From NCBI GenBank assembly GCA_002482925.1, contig DLGX01000050.1, positions 1 to 5,753 of the forward strand: DNA of 5,753 nt, written 5' to 3'. Of this stretch, positions 1-5,378 are shown piece by piece (positions within the stretch are counted from its first letter, which is position 1; each line of letters starts with the position of its first letter). Made by a program: the position numbers and the translations under genes. Origin of the DNA: Candidatus Saccharibacteria bacterium UBA7683. Its GTDB lineage: Bacteria; Patescibacteriota; Saccharimonadia; Saccharimonadales; UBA7683. The notes beneath the pieces were generated by a model that was not told where the DNA came from, ran no database searches, and saw only the letters and a program-made list of their open reading frames with translations.

Positions 1-375
1 ATGTACAAAATTGCAATTATTGAAGATGAAGCTGCGATTCGTAGAATGTATGCGCTGAAACTGCGCTTTTCTGAATTTGAAGTGTGTGAAGCTGCAGATG
101 GCGAAGAAGGCCTTTTAGTAATTGAAAAAGAAAAACCGCATCTTGTACTGTTAGATCTAAGAATGCCGCGCATGTCAGGCGATGAAATGCTTCGCGAGCT
201 TCGTTCAAAAGGCTGGGGCGAAGATATTCCAGTAATCATTCTTACCAATATTAGTAAAGATGAAGCACCACGAACACTATGGCACCTTGGAATCAGCGAT
301 TTTATAATTAAGGCTAATTCTACTCCCCAAAAAGTTCTTGAAGCAGTTGAGAGAGTTCTTCGTTTAGGAAGCTAG
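1..375 (+). CDS. Stand-alone response regulator receiver domain (CheY-like)
   Basis: This 124-residue protein is one receiver domain with no output domain. A partner histidine kinase would be expected to phosphorylate it, and it would signal by protein-protein contact in the cytoplasm. The acidic metal-binding residues are E8-D9-E10. The phospho-acceptor is D52 in LLDLRMP, the switch Thr is T82 in LTN, and the conserved Lys is K104. Two positions differ from classical CheY: T82 is followed by Asn rather than Ala, and K104 by Ala rather than Pro. The paralogue at 5379-5753 shares both changes. The reading frame opens at the first base of the window, so its promoter and ribosome-binding site cannot be seen and a start further upstream cannot be excluded. 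The stop at 373-375 directly abuts the stop of the opposing Nudix gene. The family call is secure; the partner kinase and output are unknown. Confidence 0.95.
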   Translation: MYKIAIIEDEAAIRRMYALKLRFSEFEVCEAADGEEGLLVIEKEKPHLVLLDLRMPRMSGDEMLRELRSKGWGEDIPVIILTNISKDEAPRTLWHLGISDFIIKANSTPQKVLEAVERVLRLGS

Positions 376-1125
376 CTATTCAATTTGACTCTGTTTTTTA
401 GCTTCTGACAATATTCGGGTAATAGTTGGATTAAAGTGAACATCTTCGGTTTGCGCAAAGTTGATCAATTCTTTTTTTGTGAGAAGTAATAATTTTTGAT
501 GTTCAAAATTTAAACGCAATATTTTTTGAAGCTGTTTACTTGAAATTTTTAGCCGGACGAGAAAAAAGAATCCTATGCGCGTAGATGTGGTTTGAAGCAG
601 ACAAATTCCTTCTGTAGTTTTTATATGATCTTTTTCGATTCCAGATTCTTCAAACAGTTCAGATTCCAAAAATTTTACTAGGTCTTTACTGCTATTAACC
701 AGAGCCTCGTCTTTATTTAAGCTGCCACTTATTAGATCGTGTGTATGCGGAAATAGTGAATTTGAACTGGTTACACCAAGTAGATACTTACCATCAGCAG
801 TTATCACATGCGCAGCGACATACAGTCCATTTATTCGCTTGGAAAAAGGCAGTGCTTTCATATAATCTTTTACGTATGGCGCGGCTAAATAGCATCTGTA
901 ATCTGTTAATGAAAAATCGAGTCTCAAGTTTTTTTGTGCTTGATCTACTTTGTTAAGACGGTAAATAAGCCCGTTCCATAGCGGGCGGCCAGAAGCAGCG
1001 GAATGCTTCTCTGCTTTTTGCCAGTGCTGTTCAATTGTAGGTAGAGCTCTTTTGGGCGGTACATACACCGTATCCGTGTTGCTAATATCTAAATGGCCTA
1101 TCTTAAAGTCAGTAAGCTTTCTCAT
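376..1125 (-). CDS. Atypical Nudix-superfamily hydrolase (possible NDP-sugar or nucleotide-linked substrate)
   Basis: This is the last gene of the leftward operon, 249 residues from ATG 1125-1123. That ATG overlaps the stop of the preceding gene as TAATG, which is why it is preferred to the in-frame GTG at 1182, which would overlap by 58 bases. The central Nudix-like motif runs G134 to I163: G-x5-E140, then a 14-residue gap where 7 is usual, then SELFEESGI. The catalytic-helix glutamates E156, E159 and E160 are kept, but the usual Arg before E156 is Ser155. The N-terminal half (about 48-85) has an NGxxYRL...LxxxLTDYR pattern that, from memory, recalls the NUDT22 type of UDP-sugar hydrolases, which also carry a lengthened Nudix box. 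Superfamily membership is fairly safe. Substrate, and even activity, are inferred. A non-catalytic, ligand-sensing Nudix domain is the main alternative. Confidence 0.8.
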   Translation of the reverse strand: MRKLTDFKIGHLDISNTDTVYVPPKRALPTIEQHWQKAEKHSAASGRPLWNGLIYRLNKVDQAQKNLRLDFSLTDYRCYLAAPYVKDYMKALPFSKRINGLYVAAHVITADGKYLLGVTSSNSLFPHTHDLISGSLNKDEALVNSSKDLVKFLESELFEESGIEKDHIKTTEGICLLQTTSTRIGFFFLVRLKISSKQLQKILRLNFEHQKLLLLTKKELINFAQTEDVHFNPTITRILSEAKKQSQIE

Positions 1126-2525
1126 TAGCGTAGCGCTCGCCTTTGCACACCGCCCAAAATTCGTTCTGGTGCCGCAGACCACGAAGATAACGAAGGAAAA
1201 AATTTAAATCCGTTCGTAACAATAGCCTGTTCGCTTACTGTATAGTCTTCAAAAAGATACCAACCACTTGCATGAACGGGGAGTGTCCGGCCAATTTTTT
1301 CAACTTCATCTATCGACCTGTAGGTATCAGCTACCACTTCGCCCATGATGCCTGGAAGTCTTTTCATACGTTCGGCAACTTTTTGGTATCGAGCATGAAG
1401 ACCTTCTAGGTTCGTGTGTCCTTCGGCAATCCATCTATTTAATTGTATAAAAGTTGGCTTTATTCCGAAGATAAATTTTGCAAATTCTTGGGCTTTTTTA
1501 TCTTCAAAACCTTTTTGTTGTAATGTTTCGACAAGTTTATCATTTAAAATTTTTTGGTTTTGCGGTCTTCCCGTTTGTAAGTAAAATTCTTTGTGATACC
1601 CGGTAAGGTTTTGGTAGATACTCTCTAGGCCACCAGCAAGTATGGTCATCATTCTAAGCGCATCACCATAATCTGTTACATCCTCAAACACAACCTCTAT
1701 GCCCGGATAGTTCTCAACTAGACCTGATGCTCCGTTTTTATTATCGTATAATAACATCTGGTGTGCTGGCGATGATGCTACTTGTGCTTGAACTTCAGAC
1801 TTAAGTAAAGTTACTAGCTGCTGACCGAATTGCTGATACACCATCTCGGTCCAAGGGTCAGCAAAGTTTACTTGCTCTTTGTCTGTAGGTGTTGCAGGTA
1901 AGGCGTTTAACTGCTGTCGGGCTTCATCTATATGAATCACGTGCGAATGCCCAATTTTATTTGTCGGAACACCCCTGGTTTGTCCTGTTGCTACAATTTC
2001 TTGGGGACTTCCGTTACCCCAAGAACCCCAGATAATACTATTGCCTTTTAGGGCATTAACAAGCTGGGCAGACTTATGTGTTTGAGTTGCAATGATCTCA
2101 AAAAACTCTGACTGAACCGAAGGTTTCATATTCGAAATTTCCATAAAATCGCTATCTTTTGATATTTCTCCCTCTTTTTTAAGGGCCCACCACACGATGG
2201 CTTGAGGTGACAAAATGTCAATTTGTTCTATTGCACTTGGTACACGAACATCCTGCTCAAACACGCCGCGGGCTGTGGATATAAATGTTTCGCGCGACAC
2301 CGTAGAAGGTGCGTGTGCTGAGGCCGCTAGGGTTACGCAGGCTATAGCATGAGCTGTCTCTTCCACCCCTCCGAAAGCCCGACCTTCATCAAATATCTCA
2401 ACTCCATCGGTACGTGGCATTGCAGAAGGAAGCTCAAAAACTGGAAATTCTAAATCTCCTGTAGCGGCCCTCTCCTTCATTTCCTCCTGTAAGCTCCAGA
2501 ATGAAGTTGTTTTGATATCCCTCAT
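1125..2525 (-). CDS. Conserved-looking protein of unknown family (466 aa), third gene of operon
   Basis: I do not recognise this 466-residue protein. Its start overlaps the stop of the kinase gene by ATGA (2522-2525), with the purine-rich stretch AGGGGA just upstream, and its stop overlaps the Nudix start. There is no signal peptide or clear transmembrane segment, so it is probably cytosolic. The most striking stretch is residues 163-200. A hydrophobic, Trp-rich segment (SIIWGSWGNGSPQE) leads to GHSHVIHID, which places H193, H195, H198 and D200 together as a possible metal- or phosphate-binding centre. The helix-strand-histidine order faintly recalls HIT/GalT nucleotide transferases, but the spacing HxHxxH is not the canonical HxHxHxx or HPHxQ, so no function is assigned. 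The C-terminal third (about 320-420) looks mainly helical and charged. It is a real gene on grounds of length, lack of stops and tight coupling; its role is unknown. Confidence 0.9.
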   Translation of the reverse strand: MRDIKTTSFWSLQEEMKERAATGDLEFPVFELPSAMPRTDGVEIFDEGRAFGGVEETAHAIACVTLAASAHAPSTVSRETFISTARGVFEQDVRVPSAIEQIDILSPQAIVWWALKKEGEISKDSDFMEISNMKPSVQSEFFEIIATQTHKSAQLVNALKGNSIIWGSWGNGSPQEIVATGQTRGVPTNKIGHSHVIHIDEARQQLNALPATPTDKEQVNFADPWTEMVYQQFGQQLVTLLKSEVQAQVASSPAHQMLLYDNKNGASGLVENYPGIEVVFEDVTDYGDALRMMTILAGGLESIYQNLTGYHKEFYLQTGRPQNQKILNDKLVETLQQKGFEDKKAQEFAKFIFGIKPTFIQLNRWIAEGHTNLEGLHARYQKVAERMKRLPGIMGEVVADTYRSIDEVEKIGRTLPVHASGWYLFEDYTVSEQAIVTNGFKFFPSLSSWSAAPERILGGVQRRALR

Positions 2526-3130
2526 GCTTCCCCTGCTTCACCAACACCTTTAATCGTATTTGTCACAATTCCAGTTGTAGCCACTATTTGCTTAATATTT
2601 TTTGCAAGCGCAAATATATCTACTTCACTTGCCGTGTCTACTTCAATTGTGGGGAATGGAAACTTGTAGTCAAGAAACTCTTCGTTGTCTAGCTTGAAAT
2701 TATGGAAATCTTCTGCAGTATTTACCGAGTAGTACGACGGATATTTAGCCCTAGAAACAAACCGACTTAAGTGAACTGCTTCATCGCTGCAAATACATTC
2801 AACGATAACTACGACGGCCTTATATTTGTCTTGAATCAAACGTATTTTTTGTAGACCGGTAGGTTGGACCAGGCTCGTGTCGCAGATACATCCGCCGTTT
2901 TTTTCAAGACGGTCTTCAGCCAACGACCACATTAAATCGTAACTCGCGCGACCCAGTTGGTTCACATCAATAGAACGTTTCCTTAATATCGTTTTGAGTT
3001 TATCGCGTACAATTAGATCCAGCGATAGTTCGTTACTTAATCTCTGTGAAATATGGGATTTTCCGGTCCCCGGCAAGCCTTTGAAGAGAATTAGCAACGG
3101 CATTAAGTCATCGTTTTTCAGCTTTTTCAT
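2522..3130 (-). CDS. Small P-loop kinase (AAA_33 / zeta-toxin-like nucleotide or small-molecule kinase)
   Basis: This 202-residue cytosolic protein most likely moves the ATP gamma-phosphate to a nucleoside, sugar or nucleic-acid 5' end. Walker A is GLPGTGKS at 18-25. Next comes a VRDKLKTIL segment at 41-49 (R42-D43), typical of the substrate side in AAA_33 kinases. CICDTSL at 81-87 has D84 in the Walker B/catalytic position, and the lid region has R123 and R127. This order fits the AAA_33 predicted-kinase group, which includes polynucleotide kinase, chloramphenicol phosphotransferase and zeta-type enzymes; the sequence alone does not separate them. The start ATG 3130 overlaps the epimerase stop (ATGA) and has no Shine-Dalgarno sequence, so it probably depends on translational coupling. 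The C-terminal tail (about 180-202) is Thr/Gly/Glu-rich and poor in motifs. No antitoxin-like gene adjoins it, which argues against a toxin role. Confidence 0.88.
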   Translation of the reverse strand: MKKLKNDDLMPLLILFKGLPGTGKSHISQRLSNELSLDLIVRDKLKTILRKRSIDVNQLGRASYDLMWSLAEDRLEKNGGCICDTSLVQPTGLQKIRLIQDKYKAVVVIVECICSDEAVHLSRFVSRAKYPSYYSVNTAEDFHNFKLDNEEFLDYKFPFPTIEVDTASEVDIFALAKNIKQIVATTGIVTNTIKGVGEAGEA

Positions 3131-4131
3131 TTTTGTAACCAGTTTAGGGGTATATGCTGGCTGGTCAACTCAATACCTCCATATACGGGTTCCTGGTAAC
3201 CCAGGGACTGTGCATATTTCCAAGTCAAACTCAGCCCTTCTTCAAGTGATGTCTTATCTTCATAATGTAAATATTTCTTCGCCAAATTATGGCTAGGTAC
3301 TGCGACAGCAACATCCAATGTTCTTGAAGGCAGATGATTGGGCTGGTGATTCTTGCCGACAATATTCTGAAGCGTATCAGATAATTGATTAACACTATAG
3401 ATCTTGTCTGAACCAATGTTAAAAATCTTTCCATTAACGTCCAGGATACTGCATTTGTAGAGTGCCTCAACCACATCATCAATATACGAGAAGCACCGTT
3501 GTTGGTTCCCGTCTCCATATATATTGTAAGAATCACCCTTTAATAAGGCATTCATAAAGATGGTCACGACATTTCTGTAAGGATCCTGCATATTTTGTCG
3601 AGGTCCGTACACGTTATGTGGACGCGTAATTACATATTCAAATTTGTGAACCTTAGATAAAATTTTGAGCGTATCTTCTATATTAAGCTTACTTAAGCCG
3701 TACACATCATCTGGATGTGGTCTACTATTTTCTTTAAACGGTACATCTGCGCTACCATATACTGCAATACTCGAAGTAACTATAATTCTCTTCATGCTGC
3801 CACTTTGCAGGCCAGCAACTAATACGTTTAGAAATGTATTGTAGTTTCTAGTAGTAATATCTACTGGTGCAAATTGAGCTTTGGCCTCTGCTGCGTTTGC
3901 TGCCAGGTGATAGATAACCTCAGGACGTAAATTTTTAATAATGCGCGCAGTTTCTGTGGCATCTCTGAGATCAGCAAGTATAAAATTACATTTAGGATCA
4001 ACATTCCTTTTATAACCACCCGACAAATCATCGACAACCGTAACAGCAAATCCTTGTTGCAGTAATTTATCTGCAAGATGAGATCCAATAAAGCCAGCAC
4101 CACCAGTCACTAATACTTTTATTTGCCCCAT
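3127..4131 (-). CDS. NAD-dependent sugar-nucleotide epimerase/dehydratase (extended SDR, GalE-like)
   Basis: This 334-residue first gene of the leftward operon is a typical full-length extended short-chain dehydrogenase/reductase. The N-terminal Rossmann fold has GGAGFIG (10-16) and, after the second strand, the acidic pair D34-D35, which favours NAD over NADP. YHLAA lies at 74-78. The catalytic set is T119-S120-S121 with Y144-x3-K148. RPHNVYGPR (180-188) and the GDGNQQRCFSYIDDV stretch (about 226-240) match the NDP-sugar-binding half of GalE/WbpP/RmlB-type enzymes. The reaction is therefore probably epimerisation or dehydration of a UDP- or dTDP-sugar; which sugar cannot be read from sequence. 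The upstream bases TAAATCATT contain no Shine-Dalgarno, and the predicted promoter would place the RNA start about 3 bases before ATG 4131, suggesting leaderless translation. The stop overlaps the kinase start. Confidence 0.95.
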   Translation of the reverse strand: MGQIKVLVTGGAGFIGSHLADKLLQQGFAVTVVDDLSGGYKRNVDPKCNFILADLRDATETARIIKNLRPEVIYHLAANAAEAKAQFAPVDITTRNYNTFLNVLVAGLQSGSMKRIIVTSSIAVYGSADVPFKENSRPHPDDVYGLSKLNIEDTLKILSKVHKFEYVITRPHNVYGPRQNMQDPYRNVVTIFMNALLKGDSYNIYGDGNQQRCFSYIDDVVEALYKCSILDVNGKIFNIGSDKIYSVNQLSDTLQNIVGKNHQPNHLPSRTLDVAVAVPSHNLAKKYLHYEDKTSLEEGLSLTWKYAQSLGYQEPVYGGIELTSQHIPLNWLQK

Positions 4132-4140
4132 AATGATTTA

Positions 4141-4169
4141 GTAATATATTACTTGAACAATATTGTCAA
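4141..4169 (-). promoter_or_regulatory. Sigma-70-type promoter of the epimerase operon, near-leaderless
   Basis: Read leftward, a consensus -35 TTGACA lies at 4169-4164. A 17-base spacer follows, then a -10 TATTAC at 4146-4141. Standard spacing puts the RNA start near 4134, only about 3 bases before ATG 4131, and no ribosome-binding site is present. The elements interleave with those of the opposing promoter, so polymerase cannot occupy both at once. This is a prediction from element match and spacing only. Confidence 0.65.
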
Positions 4170-4180
4170 GTAATATATTA
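4142..4180. repeat. Perfect 15-bp inverted repeat between divergent genes
   Basis: TAATATATTACTTGA (4142-4156) is repeated as its exact reverse complement at 4166-4180 across a 9-base spacer. Each arm contains the self-palindrome TAATATATTA, so GTAATATATTA also recurs as a direct repeat (4141-4151 and 4170-4180, 29 bases apart). A third palindrome, ACAATATTGT, sits at 4157-4166. The repeat coincides with the two interleaved promoters. Promoter symmetry explains much of it, but the exactness of the arms would also suit a dimeric regulator's operator. Confidence 0.85.
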
Positions 4181-4181
4181 T
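4153..4181 (+). promoter_or_regulatory. Sigma-70-type promoter of the ADP-ribose-type Nudix gene
   Basis: Read rightward, a -35-like TTGAAC at 4153-4158 is followed by a 17-base spacer and a -10 TATTAT at 4176-4181. The expected RNA start is near 4188, giving a leader of about 35 bases that carries the purine-rich ribosome-binding site at 4206-4215. The -35 is weaker than the leftward TTGACA, so the leftward operon may be favoured. This is a prediction from element match and spacing only. Confidence 0.6.
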
Positions 4182-4222
4182 GCGAATGAAGCTGAGTAAT
4201 CATTTAAGGAAGGGGTGTGCTG

Positions 4223-4795
4223 ATGTCAGACGATAACTCACAAATTAAACCATGGGAACTAATTTCGAGCTCAAAAGCATTGGACGAACGGTGGTTTAGC
4301 GTTAGAAAAGATGTGGTGAAACTTCCTTCGGGGAAGGTTCTAGATGATTATTTTGTTTGGGAATCACCAGATATTGTAGTGATTGCACCATTTACGAAAG
4401 ATGGTAAGTTTGTTTTATGCGAGCAATATCGCCATGCAATTAATACTGTTTTGTACCAACTTCCCGCGGGTGGTGTAGGTAAAAATGAAACTGCCGAACA
4501 GGCGGCTATACGAGAAATGGAAGAAGAAACAGGCTATGTAAGCTCAAAGGTTACTTTCCTGAGAACCGTCAGCGTGTACCCAACAAAACTAACCGGTCTC
4601 AATCACCTCTTTCTGGCAGAAAACGCCGTGCCGGAGGGCGTGAAAGAAGAAGATGAAATGGAGCCTACAAGAATTGTACTAAAAACTCCAGAAGAACTCT
4701 GGGCACTTATTAATGACGGCTCGGTGCATATCGCAGATTCTCTAATTACTATCTTGCTCGCCTTCAAAAAACTTGGCCTCGATAAATCTCTCTAG
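4223..4795 (+). CDS. Nudix hydrolase, ADP-ribose pyrophosphatase type
   Basis: This 190-residue cytosolic enzyme is predicted to hydrolyse ADP-ribose, or a related nucleoside-diphosphate sugar, to AMP and ribose 5-phosphate with Mg2+. The Nudix box is complete at residues 83-105 (G83 to Y105): G-x5-E89-x7-REMEEETGY, with catalytic glutamates E98, E101 and E102. P120, 15 residues after the box within VSVYPTK, is the known marker of the ADP-ribose subfamily. The N-terminal strands (about 11-48) and length match the family. ATG 4223 is chosen because AAGGAAGGGG (4206-4215) lies 7 bases upstream. An in-frame GTG at 4217 would add two residues and is possible. The gene is transcribed alone, divergently from the epimerase operon. 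Its 3' end faces the small leftward gene at 4851 across 55 bases with no convincing terminator. Confidence 0.93.
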   Translation: MSDDNSQIKPWELISSSKALDERWFSVRKDVVKLPSGKVLDDYFVWESPDIVVIAPFTKDGKFVLCEQYRHAINTVLYQLPAGGVGKNETAEQAAIREMEEETGYVSSKVTFLRTVSVYPTKLTGLNHLFLAENAVPEGVKEEDEMEPTRIVLKTPEELWALINDGSVHIADSLITILLAFKKLGLDKSL

Positions 4796-4850
4796 CCTCT
4801 GCAACGAATTACTACTTTGAATTTGGGAAAATTATTTGGGTTGCTGGATC

Positions 4851-5114
4851 TTACGCAGCAGGATTATGCTGAAACTCAAATAGATCGAGACTCCTATTTT
4901 CTTGTTCAACTAATGCTTGGTCATCAACGCTATTAGCAATAACAGCCGTTAGTAATGAGTCCACCACGGTACCACCCATAAATATTTCAATTTCATCTGG
5001 TAGATAGTCTCGTGACTTGCTATCTTTGAGGGCATCGACTAAAAGTAAAAGTCTATCTTCGGCGCTCAGCCTACCTATTGTTTGCCAAGCTACGAGTTGC
5101 CTGGTAGTAGGCAA
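4851..5114 (-). CDS. Small acidic protein of unknown function, possibly the 3' part of a frameshifted gene
   Basis: This is an 87-residue product if translation starts at TTG 5114. AGGAGG (5128-5123) sits 8 bases upstream, a very good ribosome-binding site, so the TTG start is credible. The frame stays open further upstream to about 5183 and encodes a protein-like stretch (PAVIKVQRGEEEVPLP). This suggests that the true gene may begin at ATG 5212 in another frame and join here through a one-base shift (120 residues in total). The sequence has a Leu-rich helix (about 16-30 of the 87), a DYLPDEIEIF segment and an acidic, Glu/Asn-rich tail. There is no membrane segment, Cys cluster or recognisable domain, and I cannot assign a family. 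It ends at TAA 4853-4851, convergent with the ADP-ribose-type Nudix gene. Confidence 0.6.
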   Translation of the reverse strand: MPTTRQLVAWQTIGRLSAEDRLLLLVDALKDSKSRDYLPDEIEIFMGGTVVDSLLTAVIANSVDDQALVEQENRSLDLFEFQHNPAA

Positions 5115-5146
5115 TGGAACTTCCTCCTCACCACGTTGTACCTTGA

Positions 5147-5212
5147 TTACAGCAGGAAGACTACAAAAAGCTCTGCCGTAGCGCTAACTTGCCGATCTAA
5201 TAATTGTGCCAT
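5147..5212 (-). CDS. Short ORF: leader peptide or 5' fragment of the gene at 4851-5114
   Basis: This 21-codon ORF starts at ATG 5212-5210 with a strong ribosome-binding site, AAGGAG (5225-5220), 7 bases upstream, and lies downstream of a good predicted promoter. It reads MAQLLDRQVSATAELF and then hits a stop at 5149-5147. One extra T in the five-T run (5169-5165) would join it seamlessly to the downstream frame and give a 120-residue protein. The alternatives are a genuine disrupting deletion, a homopolymer error in the assembly, a ribosomal slip at TTT, or a regulatory leader peptide ahead of the TTG start. The strong initiation signals make translation likely; the biological meaning is undecided. 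Confidence 0.5.
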   Translation of the reverse strand: MAQLLDRQVSATAELFVVFLL

Positions 5213-5219
5213 AGTTATG

Positions 5220-5225
5220 CTCCTT
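5220..5225 (-). promoter_or_regulatory. Ribosome-binding site deciding the ATG 5212 start
   Basis: AAGGAG on the leftward strand stands 7 bases before ATG 5212. It is one of the best Shine-Dalgarno matches in the window and is the main reason to take the short upstream ORF seriously. Confidence 0.7.
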
Positions 5226-5255
5226 GCTTAACTATATTGTGCCCACTTGCTGCTT

Positions 5256-5283
5256 AGTATAGTCTTCGCGTGCTATATTTCAA
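5256..5283 (-). promoter_or_regulatory. Sigma-70-type promoter for the small leftward gene
   Basis: Leftward -35 TTGAAA (5283-5278), 16-base spacer, -10 TATACT (5261-5256). The expected RNA start is near 5249, about 37 bases before ATG 5212 and well upstream of TTG 5114. The transcript would therefore carry the short upstream ORF. Prediction only. Confidence 0.55.
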
Positions 5284-5316
5284 ACGAGCAAGTTAAAGGT
5301 CTGAAAAACTCTGCTA

Positions 5317-5345
5317 TTGCTAAGAAGTGTTTTTTTCACTAGCAT
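5317..5345 (+). promoter_or_regulatory. Weak candidate promoter for the second response regulator
   Basis: TTGCTA (5317-5322), 17 bases, then TAGCAT (5340-5345), both partial matches to -35 and -10. A rival pair is TTTCAC (5334-5339) with CAATAC (5357-5362). Some promoter must lie in this 166-base divergent spacer if the gene is expressed alone, but neither candidate is strong. Confidence 0.25.
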
Positions 5346-5378
5346 AGAGATAGAAACAATACAGAAGGGTTCTTCATA

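Noticed and set aside
17..208. Leftward ORF of 63 codons opposite the first receiver gene
   Set aside because: It is wholly antisense to a secure receiver domain, and the product has no motif or ribosome-binding site.
368..405. GAAGCTA / TAGCTTC inverted repeat spanning the convergent stops, with a T run, as a terminator
   Set aside because: The stem is 7 bp with a 24-base loop, low in GC, and the T run lies inside the loop rather than after the stem.
741..956. Rightward ORF of 71 codons opposite the atypical Nudix gene
   Set aside because: Antisense shadow of a conserved-looking coding region.
1123..1182. Longer start (GTG 1182) for the atypical Nudix gene
   Set aside because: It would overlap the preceding gene by 58 bases, and the added N-terminal residues look like a frame shadow. 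The TAATG overlap at ATG 1125 is the usual coupling arrangement.
2522..3130. Zeta-type toxin identity for the P-loop kinase
   Set aside because: There is no small antitoxin gene beside it, and it is embedded in an operon with sugar-nucleotide-type enzymes; the P-loop motifs alone do not specify a toxin.
2994..3296. Rightward ORF of 100 codons across the kinase/epimerase junction
   Set aside because: It lies opposite the Walker A region and the end of the epimerase gene, has no recognisable domain, and has low-complexity Ser/Phe content typical of an antisense frame.
3231..4103. Two leftward ORFs inside the epimerase gene in another frame (3231-3536 and 3861-4103)
   Set aside because: Out-of-frame shadows of a full-length SDR protein with all its motifs intact.
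4796..4850. Bidirectional terminator between the convergent genes
   Set aside because: Only a short ATTTGGG direct repeat (4821-4827, 4834-4840) and a 5-bp TGCTG/CAGCA stem (4842-4860) are visible; neither has a T tract.
5326..5340. AGTG-TTTTTTT-CACT hairpin upstream of the second receiver gene
   Set aside because: The stem is only 4 bp and does not extend outward, so it is probably chance.
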